Notes: generated from the sequence alone by a model not told the origin. Shown: positions 32,173 to 42,461, counted from the stretch's first letter. The stretch: DNA of 64,000 bases from Orientallactaga sibirica (GCA_036365145.1 JAEOAD010000794.1:372001-436000); one strand, 5' to 3'. Program-made: numbers and translations.

Positions 32173-32330
32173 AGTTACAGTGTAAGTCCAAGAGTGCCTG
32201 TCCCAGCACCACTGTCCTGTCACAGTTACAATCTAACTCCAAGAGTGCCTGTCCCAGCACCACTGTCCTGTCACAGTTACAATCTAACTCCAAGAGTGCC
32301 TGTCCCAGCACCACTGTCCTCTCACACCTT
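32173..32330. repeat. 51-bp tandem repeat, about 3 near-identical copies
   Basis: Units start at 32191, 32242 and 32293 with AGAGTGCCTGTCCCAGCACC. Copies 1 and 2 are identical over the full unit and copy 3 over most of it. 51 is divisible by three, so open frames of 63 and 68 codons run through on both strands as repeated 17-residue blocks. I take these as a by-product, not a gene. Confidence 0.97.
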
Positions 32331-32529
32331 CCTGTCTGTGACTGTTTTCTCTGTACTTACATGTTCTTTCTCATACATGGTATCTGTGTGCTTTCATTAA
32401 ATATGCATTATATGTATGGATAGGGTATTAAAAGGACAATGCATTGTGAGGGAGGGAGGCTCACGCTAGAAATGCACTATGCGTTTTTATTGGGAAGTCT
32501 ATTAATAAACCTTATCATTATGTCAGAGG
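32331..32529. other. Unassigned stretch
   Basis: Nothing recognised in about 200 bp. Confidence 0.35.
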
Positions 32530-33020
32530 AAAAAAAAGTAACCATTTTCATAGGTACCCAAGATGAATTTGTTAAAATTCCAGTATGCATTATTGGTGAA
32601 ACTAGAGAAAGAATCAAGAACAAATGTGCTTTTCTTAGCATAATAAGGACTGTGTATGGCTAACCAGTGGTCAAAATAAGACTTGATTTGATAATGCTTG
32701 AGGCATTCCCATGCACAATAAGCATAAATGAAAAATGATTGCTCTCAACACGGTTGTCATTGTGGATGTTCTAGTCAATGAAACAAGAAAAGAAACAGAC
32801 ATAAGTGGTAATTACATATCTGGAAAAAGCATTCCAAATTCATATTATTCACAGGTAATGTTATTTATTTTGGAAACTCGAGAAGAATCAATGGAAAATT
32901 ATCAGGGTTAATAAGAAAAGTAGGTAAATGGGCTAGTTACAAAACATATCAGCCCAAATCAATAACTTTCTTCGAAAGAGCTTTAACTAGCGGATAACAT
33001 AATGGAAAAATAATCCCCTT
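32530..33020 (+). pseudogene. Decayed L1 ORF2 fragment (sense)
   Basis: CATAATAAGGACTGTGTATG, TTGAGGCATTCCCATGCACA, GATGTTCTAGTCAATGAAAC, AGAAAAGAAACAGACATAAG and ATTACATATCTGGAAAAAGC follow the order of the reverse-transcriptase part of L1 ORF2, upstream of where the 29515 copy starts. Frames are broken. Confidence 0.75.
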
Positions 33021-33400
33021 GGCCTGCAGCCTCTACCTCTCTACCCACCAGCTCTATTTGTTGCCTCTGCATGCTTGGCAGGAAGCCAAAGAAGAGAGCT
33101 GTAGTCCTCTACCAGAGAGGAGAGGTGCGGAACTGGAATAGTAACCTTTAGTTGGCAGACCATGAATGGAACAGGAAGTGATTCAATTTTCATAAAAGTC
33201 ACATTTGGTGCAGATCCCAGATGTCATCAGAGGATGGCAGGGGTCACAGGCAGAGATGGCCATGATGTGTTTCGAGGCAAATGTTTGGCATTTGTGTGGA
33301 ATTAGGTTGTGACAAATGATGTGTTCCTTCCATGGCTGTGTGAGTCTGGAGTTGGGAGCGTTGGGGTTTAAGAAGAAGTGATTTCACGGGCATAAAGTGC
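33021..33400. other. Unassigned stretch
   Basis: About 380 bp with no repeat or exon I can support. Confidence 0.4.
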
Positions 33401-33402
33401 TG

Positions 33403-33745
33403 GAGGCTGGGGAGATGGCTCAGTCAGTAAAGAGCTTGTCCTGCAAATGTGACGACCCGAGTTTGGATCCCCAGCACCTACGTAAAAGTCAAACATGGCG
33501 GCACACTTCTTTATTCCAAGTACTGGGGAGGCAGGACAGGCAGATGTCTAAGGCTCCCTGGCCAGCTAGTGCAGCGGAATCTGTGAGTTCTAGGTTCAAT
33601 GAGAAACTTTCTCAAAAACACAAGGTGGATTGAAGGAGACACCTGATACCAATCTCTGGTCTCCGAATACACACACGTTCATATACACTCACACATGTGC
33701 CCACATGCATACACACACACACACACCACAAACATGTGCACACCA
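33403..33745 (+). mobile_element. B4-type SINE (sense)
   Basis: GGCTGGGGAGATGGCTCAGT tRNA-like head, GAGTTTGGATCCCCAGCACC B-box region, AAGTACTGGGGAGGCAGGAC B1-like part, GGTTCAATGAGAAACTTTCT, and a CA-rich tail to 33727. Confidence 0.92.
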
Positions 33746-34527
33746 AGCAAGAAAGAAGGAAAGAAATACCAGAGGCCTCAATTCAACTCAAATTCCATAT
33801 TTGGTTTCTTTCACTAATTTCATATTTTTCACCCAGACACTCAGCTTCTTTGACTCTCCAGTGCATTGCCTCCACACTGAGAATAATCAAATTCACCAAT
33901 AATCAGACTCCTTCTAGGATCTTGTAACATTTGTGACAACTTTTTTCTCTTTTGTTAAGGAAAGCATGTCAACAACTGCTCATTAAAAGTCGCTGAGGGT
34001 GAAGTCTCTGCTGCCTTCCTCAGTTGGCTAATCCATCTGTCTCTCTGAAGGCATCAAAGAGCCTAGCCTTAAATTCCCTTCTGCAAACCAGGCGTGGATC
34101 CCAGAGCTCGAGGGCGTCTTCATTTGCTTCATCTGCTGTCTGCTTCCGAGTTTCGCTCTCATTTCAGGAAAGGAGAAAAATAAATTATTCCCAAGGATCA
34201 TTTTTGGGAGCCGTGTTTGTCACTTTGACCTTGTTCTCTCTTGCTCGCTCGCTTTTTGTCCCATCCTAAAGTGTCTAGGGTAGTTCTGGAAGTAGGAGTG
34301 TAGACATATAGTCAGGGAGGGAGGGACTACAGGAGGACGAAGGACTATTGTGAGGCAGACGTTTGGATGCAGGCATCCGAAATGCTGCCCCTAGAGTGAC
34401 CCACTTTCTCTTGTTCAGAGGACTCTCAGCCTGCCTCAGAGAAGCTTCAACACATTCTGAGCTGCTCAGTGAGAGAAATGATAGCTTCCACGTTATGGCA
34501 TTGATGAAAGATAATCCATGAATGAAT
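33746..34527. other. Repeat-poor interval
   Basis: About 780 bp without a named repeat. The 81-codon plus-strand frame at 34024-34269 shows no recognised domain. CTTGCTCGCTCGC at 34241 is a small CpG-containing spot. Confidence 0.45.
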
Positions 34528-34745
34528 GTACTTCTTTAATATTTATTAATTGAGAGCGACAGAGAAAGAGAGTGTATGTGAGGCAGTGTGTGTATGAGTG
34601 CATTAGGGCCTCCTGTTACTGCAAATGAAGTGGAGACACACGTGCCACTTGGTGCCTCTGGCTTTACCTGGGTTCTGCAGAATCAAATCCAGGCTGCTGG
34701 TTTTGCAAGCAAATGTCTTTAACTGCTGAGCCATCTTTCCAGCCC
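34528..34745 (-). mobile_element. Dip-like B2 SINE, antisense, diverged
   Basis: TAATATTTATTAATTGAGAG tail, GTGCATTAGGGCCTCCTGTT, GAGCCATCTTTCCAGCCCC. Confidence 0.88.
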
Positions 34746-35039
34746 CTGATTGTGTGTTATTTAAGCATGCTACACACACACGTGAAATTCTGTTTATTAA
34801 TAATAGCTCATTGATAGATTATGCACCTTTACAAATGCAAAGTTTTCTGAGCTGTGGAAGCCATTGCAGAAATGAATGGTGCATTTCATAGGAAAAATTA
34901 TTGAAGGAGTGAACATTTAAAACTTTTTATTGCCATGCCACACAGCTGCATAAAATGGCAACAAGGTGATGGGGTATGGTGGTGCCTCCTGTTTCCACCT
35001 TTGCACCTTGGTCCTCATCTGCACCACGGACACCATCAA
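34746..35039. other. Unassigned stretch
   Basis: About 290 bp; nothing recognised. Confidence 0.4.
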
Positions 35040-35190
35040 GCCAAATATTTATTGGGAATTTACTGTGTGTCAAGCATGGTTCTAGGATTTTAATTGAATC
35101 AATTCATTTATAACAACATGGACGGGGGAAGATAACATAGGCATGGCACTAGATCACCAGATCTTGACCCAGGTCATTCCTGGCAACTTT
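35040..35190 (-). repeat. MIR fragment, antisense
   Basis: AAATATTTATTGGGAATTTA, CTGTGTGTCAAGCATGGTTC then CAATTCATTTATAACAACAT and GATCTTGACCCAGGTCATT: complement of a MIR from tail to core. Confidence 0.6.
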
Positions 35191-36495
35191 TCAAGAAAGG
35201 TCCGAGCTTTATTCTGCATAGACTTGTAAACTCCTAGTGGGCTTGCTCTGCCCTAGTGTCTCATTTGCATATGGGCTCTTGAAGATCATTTTACCTCAGG
35301 AGAAAAAGTCAGAGTCAACACTGACATTCCAACATTGCCTGAGTTCTCAGAGAAGTGACTTTCTGAATTATCTATGAGAGGAACTTTTTAGTATATCTAA
35401 GAGGTCGGACACCAGCATAGTGGGAAAAACGTATACAGTAACCAGGAAGGCGACTTGACTCGATGGCCTCAAAGTCTATATAATTAGAAGTCCATGATGT
35501 CATCTTCAAGCTTTAATATAGCTTAAAATTATCCTTATGTAGGTTGTGTTTCTTTCTGAAACGTTTTAAAATTAGAAAATTAACTTGTTAAACTTTTTTA
35601 AGTTAAATCTTTAGATTTTTTTTTATTCCTACTGCTGAGGGGGAGTTGGAATGACAAACGCTTGAGTCATCAAAGTCAGATGTTAGGGCATCCTAGCTGC
35701 TCTGCTGGGAAAGCCGGGGTTGGCACGGGCCCAGAGCGCAAGTCCACTGATGGAGATGATGACCTCAAGGGATTCTGTTTTGCCAACAGTTCCTTTGGCA
35801 GGGCGTAGGCACGCAGGTGGGCTCCGGAAAGCATGCCGTACGCAAGCCAGGTCCTCTTCCTGTCACCATCTGTCACGAGGCGCAGAATGCAGGGGGCTGA
35901 GACGAATCTTGTTAAACCAAATTCTGGAAGCTGGGTGATTTCCCTTCGTTGTGGGGTCTGCTTGTCGCACTGTTCTAGGTTAATCCTCCGGAAGCCAATT
36001 TGCTGAAAGTCATGGGAATTGACTGTTTTAAATTAGCATTTTTAAGGAACATCTGATGTGTCTTTATCCTTATTTTCATTTTCAGCTGAGAAGCAATGGG
36101 AGGAGAGAATGGGGGGCAGGCAGCAGAGGGAACTGACAGTCTAGAGAAAGGCTGAAGGGCAGAAAGGAAGCCATGGGGAGGATAAGTGGGGAGAAGGGAG
36201 GACCAAGAAGCAGGATGGGATTAAAGGACCAAGAGGAGCTCTGGAGGCACATGAAGAGCCATGCTCAGAGAGGGTACTGAGAGGTGTGGGATAGTCACAG
36301 ACCCATTTCAGTGACCAGAGGTCTGAGCTTTTGACTTGCCAGCTCCCAGGGTTCCAGCAGAGAGAACATGAAAGGCTGGGTCTTTCCGGATGAGTGATGT
36401 GTGTGGGTGAGCCAAGGGGAAGGTTATCTTGTCAGGAGGTAATTTGCTATGGATGGGGGTGATTCGGAAGTGAAGTTCATGATCCTTCCCATGCT
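35191..36495. other. 1.3-kb repeat-free interval with a small CpG-richer patch
   Basis: No named repeat. Around 35710-35900 CpG dinucleotides are denser than elsewhere (about ten in 200 bp). Frames overlap there on both strands: minus 35676-35876 (66 codons) and plus 35720-35938 (72 codons). Neither resembles a protein I know. This is the interval most worth a conservation check. Confidence 0.5.
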
Positions 36496-36565
36496 ACCCC
36501 TGGGATTTGTTAATTTCCTTCTCTCCTTTAGCACATCTGTAAAATCATTTTTCCAAATGTGATGG
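36496..36565 (+). repeat. MIR core fragment
   Basis: GTTAATTTCCTTCTCTCCTT then AGCACATCTGTAAAATCATT resembles the MIR 'cctcatctgtaaaatggg' region. It is short. Confidence 0.4.
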
Positions 36566-36568
36566 ATG

Positions 36569-36588
36569 ACAGGTGCCCGGGCACCTGT
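36569..36588. promoter_or_regulatory. Perfect 20-bp palindrome with two E-boxes
   Basis: ACAGGTGCCCGGGCACCTGT is its own reverse complement and holds CAGGTG and CACCTG, the E-box form bound by SNAI/ZEB and E-protein factors. Seen directly; any regulatory role is inference. Confidence 0.35.
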
Positions 36589-37267
36589 GGTGCTCACGAA
36601 GGATGGGAGGCAATGTGCACGCGGAGGTTTAGTAAGTTTTGGTTGATATTTTGGACTTTCTTTGGTATGGGTAGAGGAGCCAAGTAACCTTTCTGGCTTC
36701 TGGGAAGTGACAGATTGACAGCTCTAGGAATCTTAGCGTTTGGAAGTCCAACTGATGTGTTGATCAGGGTGGGACGAAGAAAGCGTTTTTGTTGATTTAG
36801 TAATAGTCTCTCTGGTTTAAAAAAAAAAAAAAGCAAAACCAACTCTGGTATGCAGTGCTTGCAGATGGTCTGTTTCGACTGTGTAAACACTGTCACCATG
36901 GTCAATATCCTGTGACATCACTGAGCATGGAGTCGGGAAGAAATGCACAGGATTGGCTCACAGCCTGGTTGTTGCCCACTACTGAAGGAGGGATGTGTCT
37001 AGGCCAACAAGAGCAATGAAAAGTTCGCCTCTGCCCCCAGCCCAGCTTCATATGCCCAACATTCCTCCTTTCATTTTCTCAGACAACTCTGAACCCTGGG
37101 GTTTGTTTCACACTCATATATAGGGAAGCAGGCTGAGAGGTGAATAGGCACCCGTTACAGTCAGTGAATCAGTGGTAGAGTGGATTCGAAAGCTCTTGCC
37201 TTCTCTACTTACCTCATTTTTACTGGGCTGTGCAATGTCAAGGGGTGAATTTGAGAGGGAGTCAAGT
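36589..37267. other. Repeat-poor interval
   Basis: About 680 bp with an A-run at 36820-36832. A 103-codon minus-strand frame (36594-36905) crosses the A-run and has no recognised similarity. Confidence 0.45.
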
Positions 37268-37835
37268 AGCATTGTTAGGCAATTTGGGTGACTGGGCCCC
37301 TAAAAATAAAAACCAGGAATGTCTTTGGGCTTTGCTGGCGGTCAGAGTTCCCTAGATCTGTTTTTCCATAACCAACCTGGCCCCTCCTGGGAGGGAGGAA
37401 GGTCCACTTTCCTAGAATTTAAATCTAATCCCGACATTGTAGTTGCTCAAGTTCAGCCGCCAGAACTTGGCATCATGGCTGGCCTCTTTATGAGCCAGCC
37501 CTTAGCCCAGACAAATCAACTCTCACTCTGGCTCACCTGAGCCAGAAGGTAAAACCCACTATTAAGATTATAAATACGTTTATGAGGGGAGGGCAAGCTC
37601 TCTTGGTGGCCCATTCATCACTCCCAAACCTCCAGGTTCTGGTAAGTCTCTCCTGACCCCTCTTTACTCCCTCCTGACCTCCACATGGCAGGAGCTCTCT
37701 GTACTTTCTTTTTTCTCTCTCTAAATCTCTTTCACATTTCTTTTAGGCCCACATGGGCTCTCAGACCACCTGGACATATAAACTTTCCTTCTCTTGGTTT
37801 TGTACTTCCCTAAATAAATATAAAAATTTAATAAT
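37268..37835 (+). mobile_element. Possible LTR-like element
   Basis: CCAGCCCTTAGCCCAGACAA, a T/C-rich run, CTCTTGGTTTTGTACTTCCC and CTAAATAAATATAAAA look like an LTR's 3' half with a polyadenylation region. I see no certain TG/CA ends or target duplication. A 73-codon frame at 37319 has no known similarity. Confidence 0.35.
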
Positions 37836-37837
37836 TG

Positions 37838-38098
37838 GGCTGGAGAGATGGCTTAGCGGTTAAGGCACCTGCCTCCTAAGCCTAAAGAACACTGGTTCCA
37901 ATCTCCTGCGGTTCCAATCTCCAGGTCTTACGTTTAGCCAGATGCACAGTGATGCAAGGGTGCAATGCCACGCTTGACCACAAGGGGGCGCATGCATCTG
38001 GATTTCGTTCGCAGCTGCTGAGAGGATGCTGGCACCCCCACCTCTATCTGTCGTCCTCTCCCTCTCTCTCTCTGTCTCTCTCTGTGTCTCTCTCCAAA
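37838..38098 (+). mobile_element. Dip-like B2 SINE, long subtype (sense), with 16-bp duplication
   Basis: GGGCTGGAGAGATGGCTTAG head, GGTTCCAATCTCCTGC followed by GGTTCCAATCTCCAGG (the duplication in sense), CAAGGGTGCAATGCCACGCT block, (CT)n, then an A-rich tail expanded to (AAT)n. Confidence 0.95.
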
Positions 38099-38131
<33 letters not shown>

Positions 38132-38143
38132 TATTATTATTAT
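38096..38143. repeat. (AAT)n(ATT)n microsatellite
   Basis: About nine AAT units turn into ATT units at about 38130, giving a self-complementary tract at the SINE tail. Confidence 0.95.
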
Positions 38144-38319
38144 CCTTCTCAGTTTGGGTTGCCCAATTCTTTGGTTAAATACAAACATGAACCTAGTGTT
38201 TGGAGTTCAAGGATTTTCCTGGACTACTACAGGCCCTGTGTCAAGTTTCACAAGGCACTTTCGGCTATCAGAATAGCAGGAATGGGCTGGTGTTAGAAAG
38301 TGGCTTCATACAGAGACAC

Positions 38320-38478
38320 TTTTTTACTTATGAGGTAATGCAAGAGACCACCGAAGAACAAGTAGTGGTGGACTGAGCGTAGTGGTGGAAGGGAGCTCAG
38401 ATCTGCTGTCTTAATTTCCTTATCTATAAACTGGGACGAGGAACATATACTTCAAAGGGTTAAGAAAGTTGTTACAAA
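38320..38478 (+). repeat. MIR fragment
   Basis: CTGTCTTAATTTCCTTATCT, ATAAACTGGGACGAGGAAC and AAAGGGTTAAGAAAGTTGTT match the MIR 3' half. Confidence 0.6.
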
Positions 38479-38817
38479 ATGTCCCCACAAGCTCGAGTGT
38501 TGAAGGATTGTTTTTCCAACTAGGGGTTTTCCTGGGCTATTTCTGGAGGCCATAGATCCTTTAGGAGGTGGGGCCTAGCTGACTGAAGTAGGTCTCTAGT
38601 GTTGGGTATATTTTACCCAATCTACTTCCTGTTGCTCTGCATTCTGGCCTGCTATGATGGGGATAGTCTCTGACATGTGCTCCTGAGGCCATGAAGGAGC
38701 TTCTGTCCAGGGTTTTCCTGCCATGATGAACCCTCTGAAACTGTGAACCAAGATAAAGCTTCCATCCCTTAAATTGTTTCTGTCATAGCAACACAAAAGA
38801 AACTAACATAAGAATTA
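38479..38817 (+). mobile_element. MaLR LTR (sense)
   Basis: TGTCCCCACAAGCTCGAGTG, GAGGTGGGGCCTAGCTGAC, GAACCCTCTGAAACTGTGAA, CAAGATAAAGCTTCCATCCC and AGCAACACAAAAGAAACTAA are in MaLR order. Confidence 0.82.
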
Positions 38818-38822
38818 AATGT

Positions 38823-39060
38823 GGTCAAGCCAGGCCTGGTGGTACAGCCCTGTAATCCTAGCTATTCATGAGGCTGAGGCAGAAGGATCATAACTTCAAG
38901 GCCTTCTTGGGCTACAGAAAGAATTCAAGGCCAGGTTGGGCAATTTAATGAGATCGTATCTTAAAATAACAAGTACAAAAAGCATTGGGGATATAGCTCA
39001 ATGGTGGAGCATTTGCTAACATGTGCAAGGTCTGGGTTCAGTCCCCAGCATCACATACAA
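38823..39060 (+). mobile_element. B1 plus ID dimer (B1-dID-like)
   Basis: 38825-38970 is a B1-like monomer (AAGCCAGGCCTGGTGGTACA ... TGAGATCGTATCTTAAAAT). 38981-39060 is an ID-like monomer (GGGGATATAGCTCAATGGTG ... GGTTCAGTCCCCAGCATCAC) with A-rich linkers. The layout fits known dimeric B1-dID SINEs of rodents, but two adjacent insertions are also possible. Confidence 0.7.
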
Positions 39061-39189
39061 AATTAAGTGGGGAAAGGGCATAAAATATCTGAAATTGTTC
39101 CTGAAACCCAATGGATTTGAATAAATGTGGCTCTCACAGGTGGACTTTTTCTTTTGGAATTTCTCTTGATATCAAAAGTGACCAGAGCA
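39061..39189. other. Unassigned stretch
   Basis: About 130 bp; nothing recognised. Confidence 0.35.
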
Positions 39190-39300
39190 GCATTTTCTGA
39201 GTGTTACTGTGCAGATGCATCCCCTGTGGGCCTAGTAATGATGAAGATGCGGATTCCTAGATGAGGCTGATGCTGCTGGTCTATGGACTCCCCGGGGGCA
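39190..39300 (+). repeat. MER5A-like fragment
   Basis: GCATCCCCTGTGGGCCTAGT, ATGAGGCTGATGCTGCTGGT and CTATGGACTCCCCG match the right part of MER5A. Confidence 0.55.
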
Positions 39301-39632
39301 AGGGGCTAGGGGTTAGTGCCCTGCTGCTAAAGCTTTCTGCTGCCTCTCCACATGAGCTCCAAGAGCACTCTGCTCAAGAAGCAGCCTTTTTGTTCCAGAC
39401 TGGCTCCCTGGGGGCAGCCGTCTGCTTAGCTCTGCAAAGGGCATCTTGCTGTGTGTGGTACCACGCTAATTTGCTGTAGGGAGCCCAGCTAGCTTCCCTT
39501 CCTTTTCATCCTCTTTGATTTCCATTTTGCTTCTTCTACAAGTTTGCTTTGCAACCTTTGTAATGTGATTTCTTCTCTTTTGGTTCAGTTTCTCCCCTCC
39601 CCCCCCTTTTGGCACTTCAATTTCCTTTCTTT
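39301..39632. other. Unassigned stretch
   Basis: About 330 bp; unassigned, pyrimidine-rich toward the right. It runs into T-run 39640-39659. Confidence 0.4.
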
Positions 39633-39985
39633 CTTTCTTCTTTTTTTTTTTTTTTTTTTGCATGTGTATGTATGTGTGGTCTACATGTGAGTATATGTGT
39701 GTATTTCTATGTATGTAGGTGTACATGCATTGTGTGTATGCATGTTGCTCTCCACATTATTTATTTTTTTGAGGCATAGTCTCTCACTGAATTTAGAGCT
39801 CACCAATTCAGTGAGACTAGCTAGCTAGTAAGTCTTAGGGATTCACCTGTCTCCGCCTCCACAGGGCTGGGATTATAGGCATGCACCACCATGTCTAGTG
39901 TTTTATGGAGGTGCTGGGGATCTGAACTCAAGTCCTTATGCTTGCATGGCAAGCAGTATATTCACTGAGCCATCTCCTCAGCCCC
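39633..39985 (-). mobile_element. B4-type SINE, antisense
   Basis: T-run and TG-rich tail, GAGGCATAGTCTCTCACTGA, GAGCTCACCAATTCAGTGAG, GGGCTGGGATTATAGGCATG, GAGCCATCTCCTCAGCCCC. Well preserved. Confidence 0.93.
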
Positions 39986-40301
39986 TAGATTCAAGTTCTT
40001 AATTTGTTAAATCAGATAGCAGGACAAATGGCTTTCCAGCTGGAACATTCTGAAGTTCTATGGCAAATCTGAATTAGGTGGCATTCCCTGCCCTTCCCCC
40101 AGTTCATTAGGGACCACTTGCCTTCATTCCTAGCTCCAGATTTCCAGCGGGAGATTCAGAGATGTGTAGAGGAATAGAGTTCGGACTGAGACTTAGAAGA
40201 GAAGGGCAAAGCTTCAATCCAAACCTTCCGGCAAGATAAGGGTTAGAAGAGAAGATGAATGGTTGAGGCACAGGAGCCTTCTTGCTTTGGACTTTGTGTT
40301 G
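39986..40301. other. Unassigned stretch
   Basis: About 315 bp; nothing recognised. Confidence 0.4.
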
Positions 40302-40680
40302 GTTACTTTTCTTGACACTGTGATAAAACACTTGACAGGAGCAATTTATGGAGGAAGGATTGAATTTGGCTCATAGTTTCAGGAAATAGTCCATCATGGT
40401 GAGTAAGTCTTGCATGGAGTCACTTGGTCTGTAGTGACTGGGAGCTTTCAGCACAGCTTCTTCATAGCCTGGACAATCAGGAGGGAGAGGATGGACTGGA
40501 AGCAGGGCCAGGCTATAACCCTCAAAGGCCCCCACCCCAGTGACCCACCTCTGCCAGTCATGCCTCCCACCCCAAAGGTTCCACAATCTCCTAAAACAGT
40601 ACCGTCAGCTGGGAACTAGCCAAGTGATCAAACCTATGAGCTTGTGAGTGACATTTCACATTCAGAAGCCCCAAACCACA
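40302..40680 (-). mobile_element. MaLR LTR, antisense
   Basis: TTGGTTACTTTTCTTGACAC, GGAGGAAGGATTGAATTTGG, CACCTCTGCCAGTCATG, TCAAACCTATGAGCTTGTG: complement of an MT/ORR1-type LTR. Confidence 0.82.
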
Positions 40681-40906
40681 CCTGCAGAGAGTGGCTATTA
40701 CTTACTGAGCAGATGTTGGCCAGGCACTATACCTAAACCAGTAGGGAACTTTTGTTGTGGTTTCTAGCAGTACATCCTAGAATCCCATTTATGTTTAGGA
40801 ATTCCCCACCTTAAGGGAAATTCCTCCTTAAGAGGAATATAGAACCCACTTTCCCAGCCTCCTTTGCAGTTAGAGTGCCCACTATGTGATTACACGCTGT
40901 ACTTTG
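40681..40906. other. Unassigned stretch, possible MIR scrap
   Basis: GGCTATTACTTACTGAGCAG and TTGGCCAGGCACTATACC suggest a MIR/L2 tail complement, too short to assign. Confidence 0.35.
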
Positions 40907-41158
40907 TTTATTTACTTATTTATTTTTTTTTTTAGAGAGAGACACAGAGGGAGAGGGAGACAGATAGAGATGGGCACGCCAGCAGCCTCTCAGCTGCTGC
41001 GAACGAAATCCAGATGCGTGCGCCTCCTTGTGGTCAAGTGTAGCATTGCACCCTTGCGTCACTTTGCATCTGGCTAAACGTGGGACCTGGAGATTGGAAC
41101 CGGCGTTCTTAGGCTTAGGAGGCAGGTGCCTTAACCTCTAAGCCATCTCTCCAGCCCA
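40907..41158 (-). mobile_element. Dip-like B2 SINE, long subtype without duplication
   Basis: Antisense; AAGTGTAGCATTGCACCC block and a single GGAGATTGGAACC. Target duplication ACACGCTGTACTTTG / ACATGCTGTACTTTG at 40892 and 41159. Confidence 0.95.
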
Positions 41159-41173
41159 ACATGCTGTACTTTG

Positions 41174-41479
41174 AATTGGTTTCTAGTGATGACATAATGA
41201 GAAGTACCAGGAATGTTTGTGACACATTCTGCAGAGGGAAGCAATAGGTGTATAGATGTGTTCAAACTATCAATTCAAGTGTGGCGAAGCTCCTGTCAGC
41301 GTTTGTTCCCAGTGAGTGCTGAATATTTGCCACCTTTGCAGAGCAGACTGCCTTATGTGGACTCCAGTGTGGTGTCAGCAGCTCCTCTATTGGACTGGCT
41401 CTGGCTTTTACCTCCTAGTGTGAGCCTCTAGGCCTCCCCTGCTTGAACTGGCTACAGTGGGTTTCTGATGTTTGTTTGC
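41174..41479. other. Unassigned stretch
   Basis: About 300 bp; a 72-codon plus-strand frame at 41213 has no recognised similarity. Confidence 0.4.
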
Positions 41480-41643
41480 AGCACTTGCTGTGTATGGTCT
41501 CAATTAATTCTCACAGCCATCCAGGGAGGCTGGAGTTGTTATACTCCTCTTATAACTAAAGACGCAGAAGCATGAGTAGATGAGTTAATTGCTCAAGGCT
41601 CCCAGTTGCTAAGTAGAGGAACCAGAATTTGAGTCCAGACCAT
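41480..41643 (-). repeat. MIR, antisense
   Basis: TCAATTAATTCTCACAGCCA, CTTATAACTAAAGACGCAGA, TTAATTGCTCAAGGCTCCCA, AGTTGCTAAGTAGAGGAACC: complement of the MIR core and tRNA-like head. Confidence 0.8.
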
Positions 41644-41787
41644 CTGCATACATATTCATGAGTACAGTATGATATTTCAACACACGTATATAATGTGCAG
41701 CCATCAAATCAGGGGAATTAGCCTATCACTTCAAACGTCATCTTGTTATTTTGAGAACACTCAAAATTCTCTCCTACTTATTTTTTT

Positions 41788-41962
41788 ACTTTATTATTTT
41801 TAAAATATTTATTTATTTGGAAGCAGAAAGCCAGGGTCTCTAGCCACTGCAAACAAACTCCAGATGCATGTGCCACTTTGTGTATCTGGGTACTGGGGAA
41901 TTGAACCCAGGCTGTCAGGCTTTGCAAGCAAGTGCCTTACCCGCTGAGCCATCTCTCCAGCT
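41788..41962 (-). mobile_element. Dip-like B2 SINE, antisense, lacking the (GA)n tract
   Basis: TTTAAAATATTTATTTATTT tail, directly GGAAGCAGAAAGCCAGGGTC, head GAGCCATCTCTCCAGCTC. Flanked by TTTTTACTTATTTTT-type repeats. The usual purine tract is only about 10 bp. Confidence 0.92.
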
Positions 41963-42239
41963 CTTTTTACTTATTTTTAAACATACAATAAATTATTGTT
42001 AACTGTATTCACCATATGGCAAAGCCTACAATCTTATTTTTATTCATACTAATTGTCAAAACACTGGGTTTCATTATGACATTTCAAATATTTACATCAT
42101 GTACTTTGATCAAATTCATTCCTCCATTATCTTATTTTGTCCCCTTTTCACCAACCCTCTTCCCAAATAAAGCAGTCCCTTTTTTTACTTTCATGTCATA
42201 TATTTTTCAATAAAAATCTAGATTCTGCATATGAAATAT

Positions 42240-42461
42240 TTATTTTATTTTTTTATATTTTAAAAAGATTTTATTTTTATTTATTTATTTGAGACAGAGA
42301 GAGAGAGAGAATAGGTGTGCCAGGGCCTCTAGCCACTGCAAACAAACTCCAGACACATGTGCCACCATGTGCACCTGGCTTATGTGGGACCTGGAGAATC
42401 GAACCTGGGTCCTTAGGCTTCATAGGCATGTGCCTTAACCACTAAGCTATCTCTCCAGCCC
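42240..42461 (-). mobile_element. Dip-like B2 SINE, antisense
   Basis: A/T-rich tail, GAGACAGAGAGAGAGAGAGA, GTGTGCCAGGGCCTCTAGCC, AAGCTATCTCTCCAGCCC. Confidence 0.93.

Noticed and set aside
32123..32400. Frames on both strands encoding 17-residue repeats
   Set aside because: They exist only because a 51-bp unit was triplicated; both strands are equally open, and the flanks are non-coding repeats.
35676..35938. Overlapping frames in the CpG-richer patch as a coding exon
   Set aside because: No recognisable protein, no convincing splice sites; kept only as an interval to test for conservation.
37268..37835. Full retroviral element at 37.3-37.8 kb
   Set aside because: Only an LTR-like 3' half is visible, with no gag, pol or env-like frames and no clear terminal dinucleotides or target duplication; kept as a low-confidence LTR.
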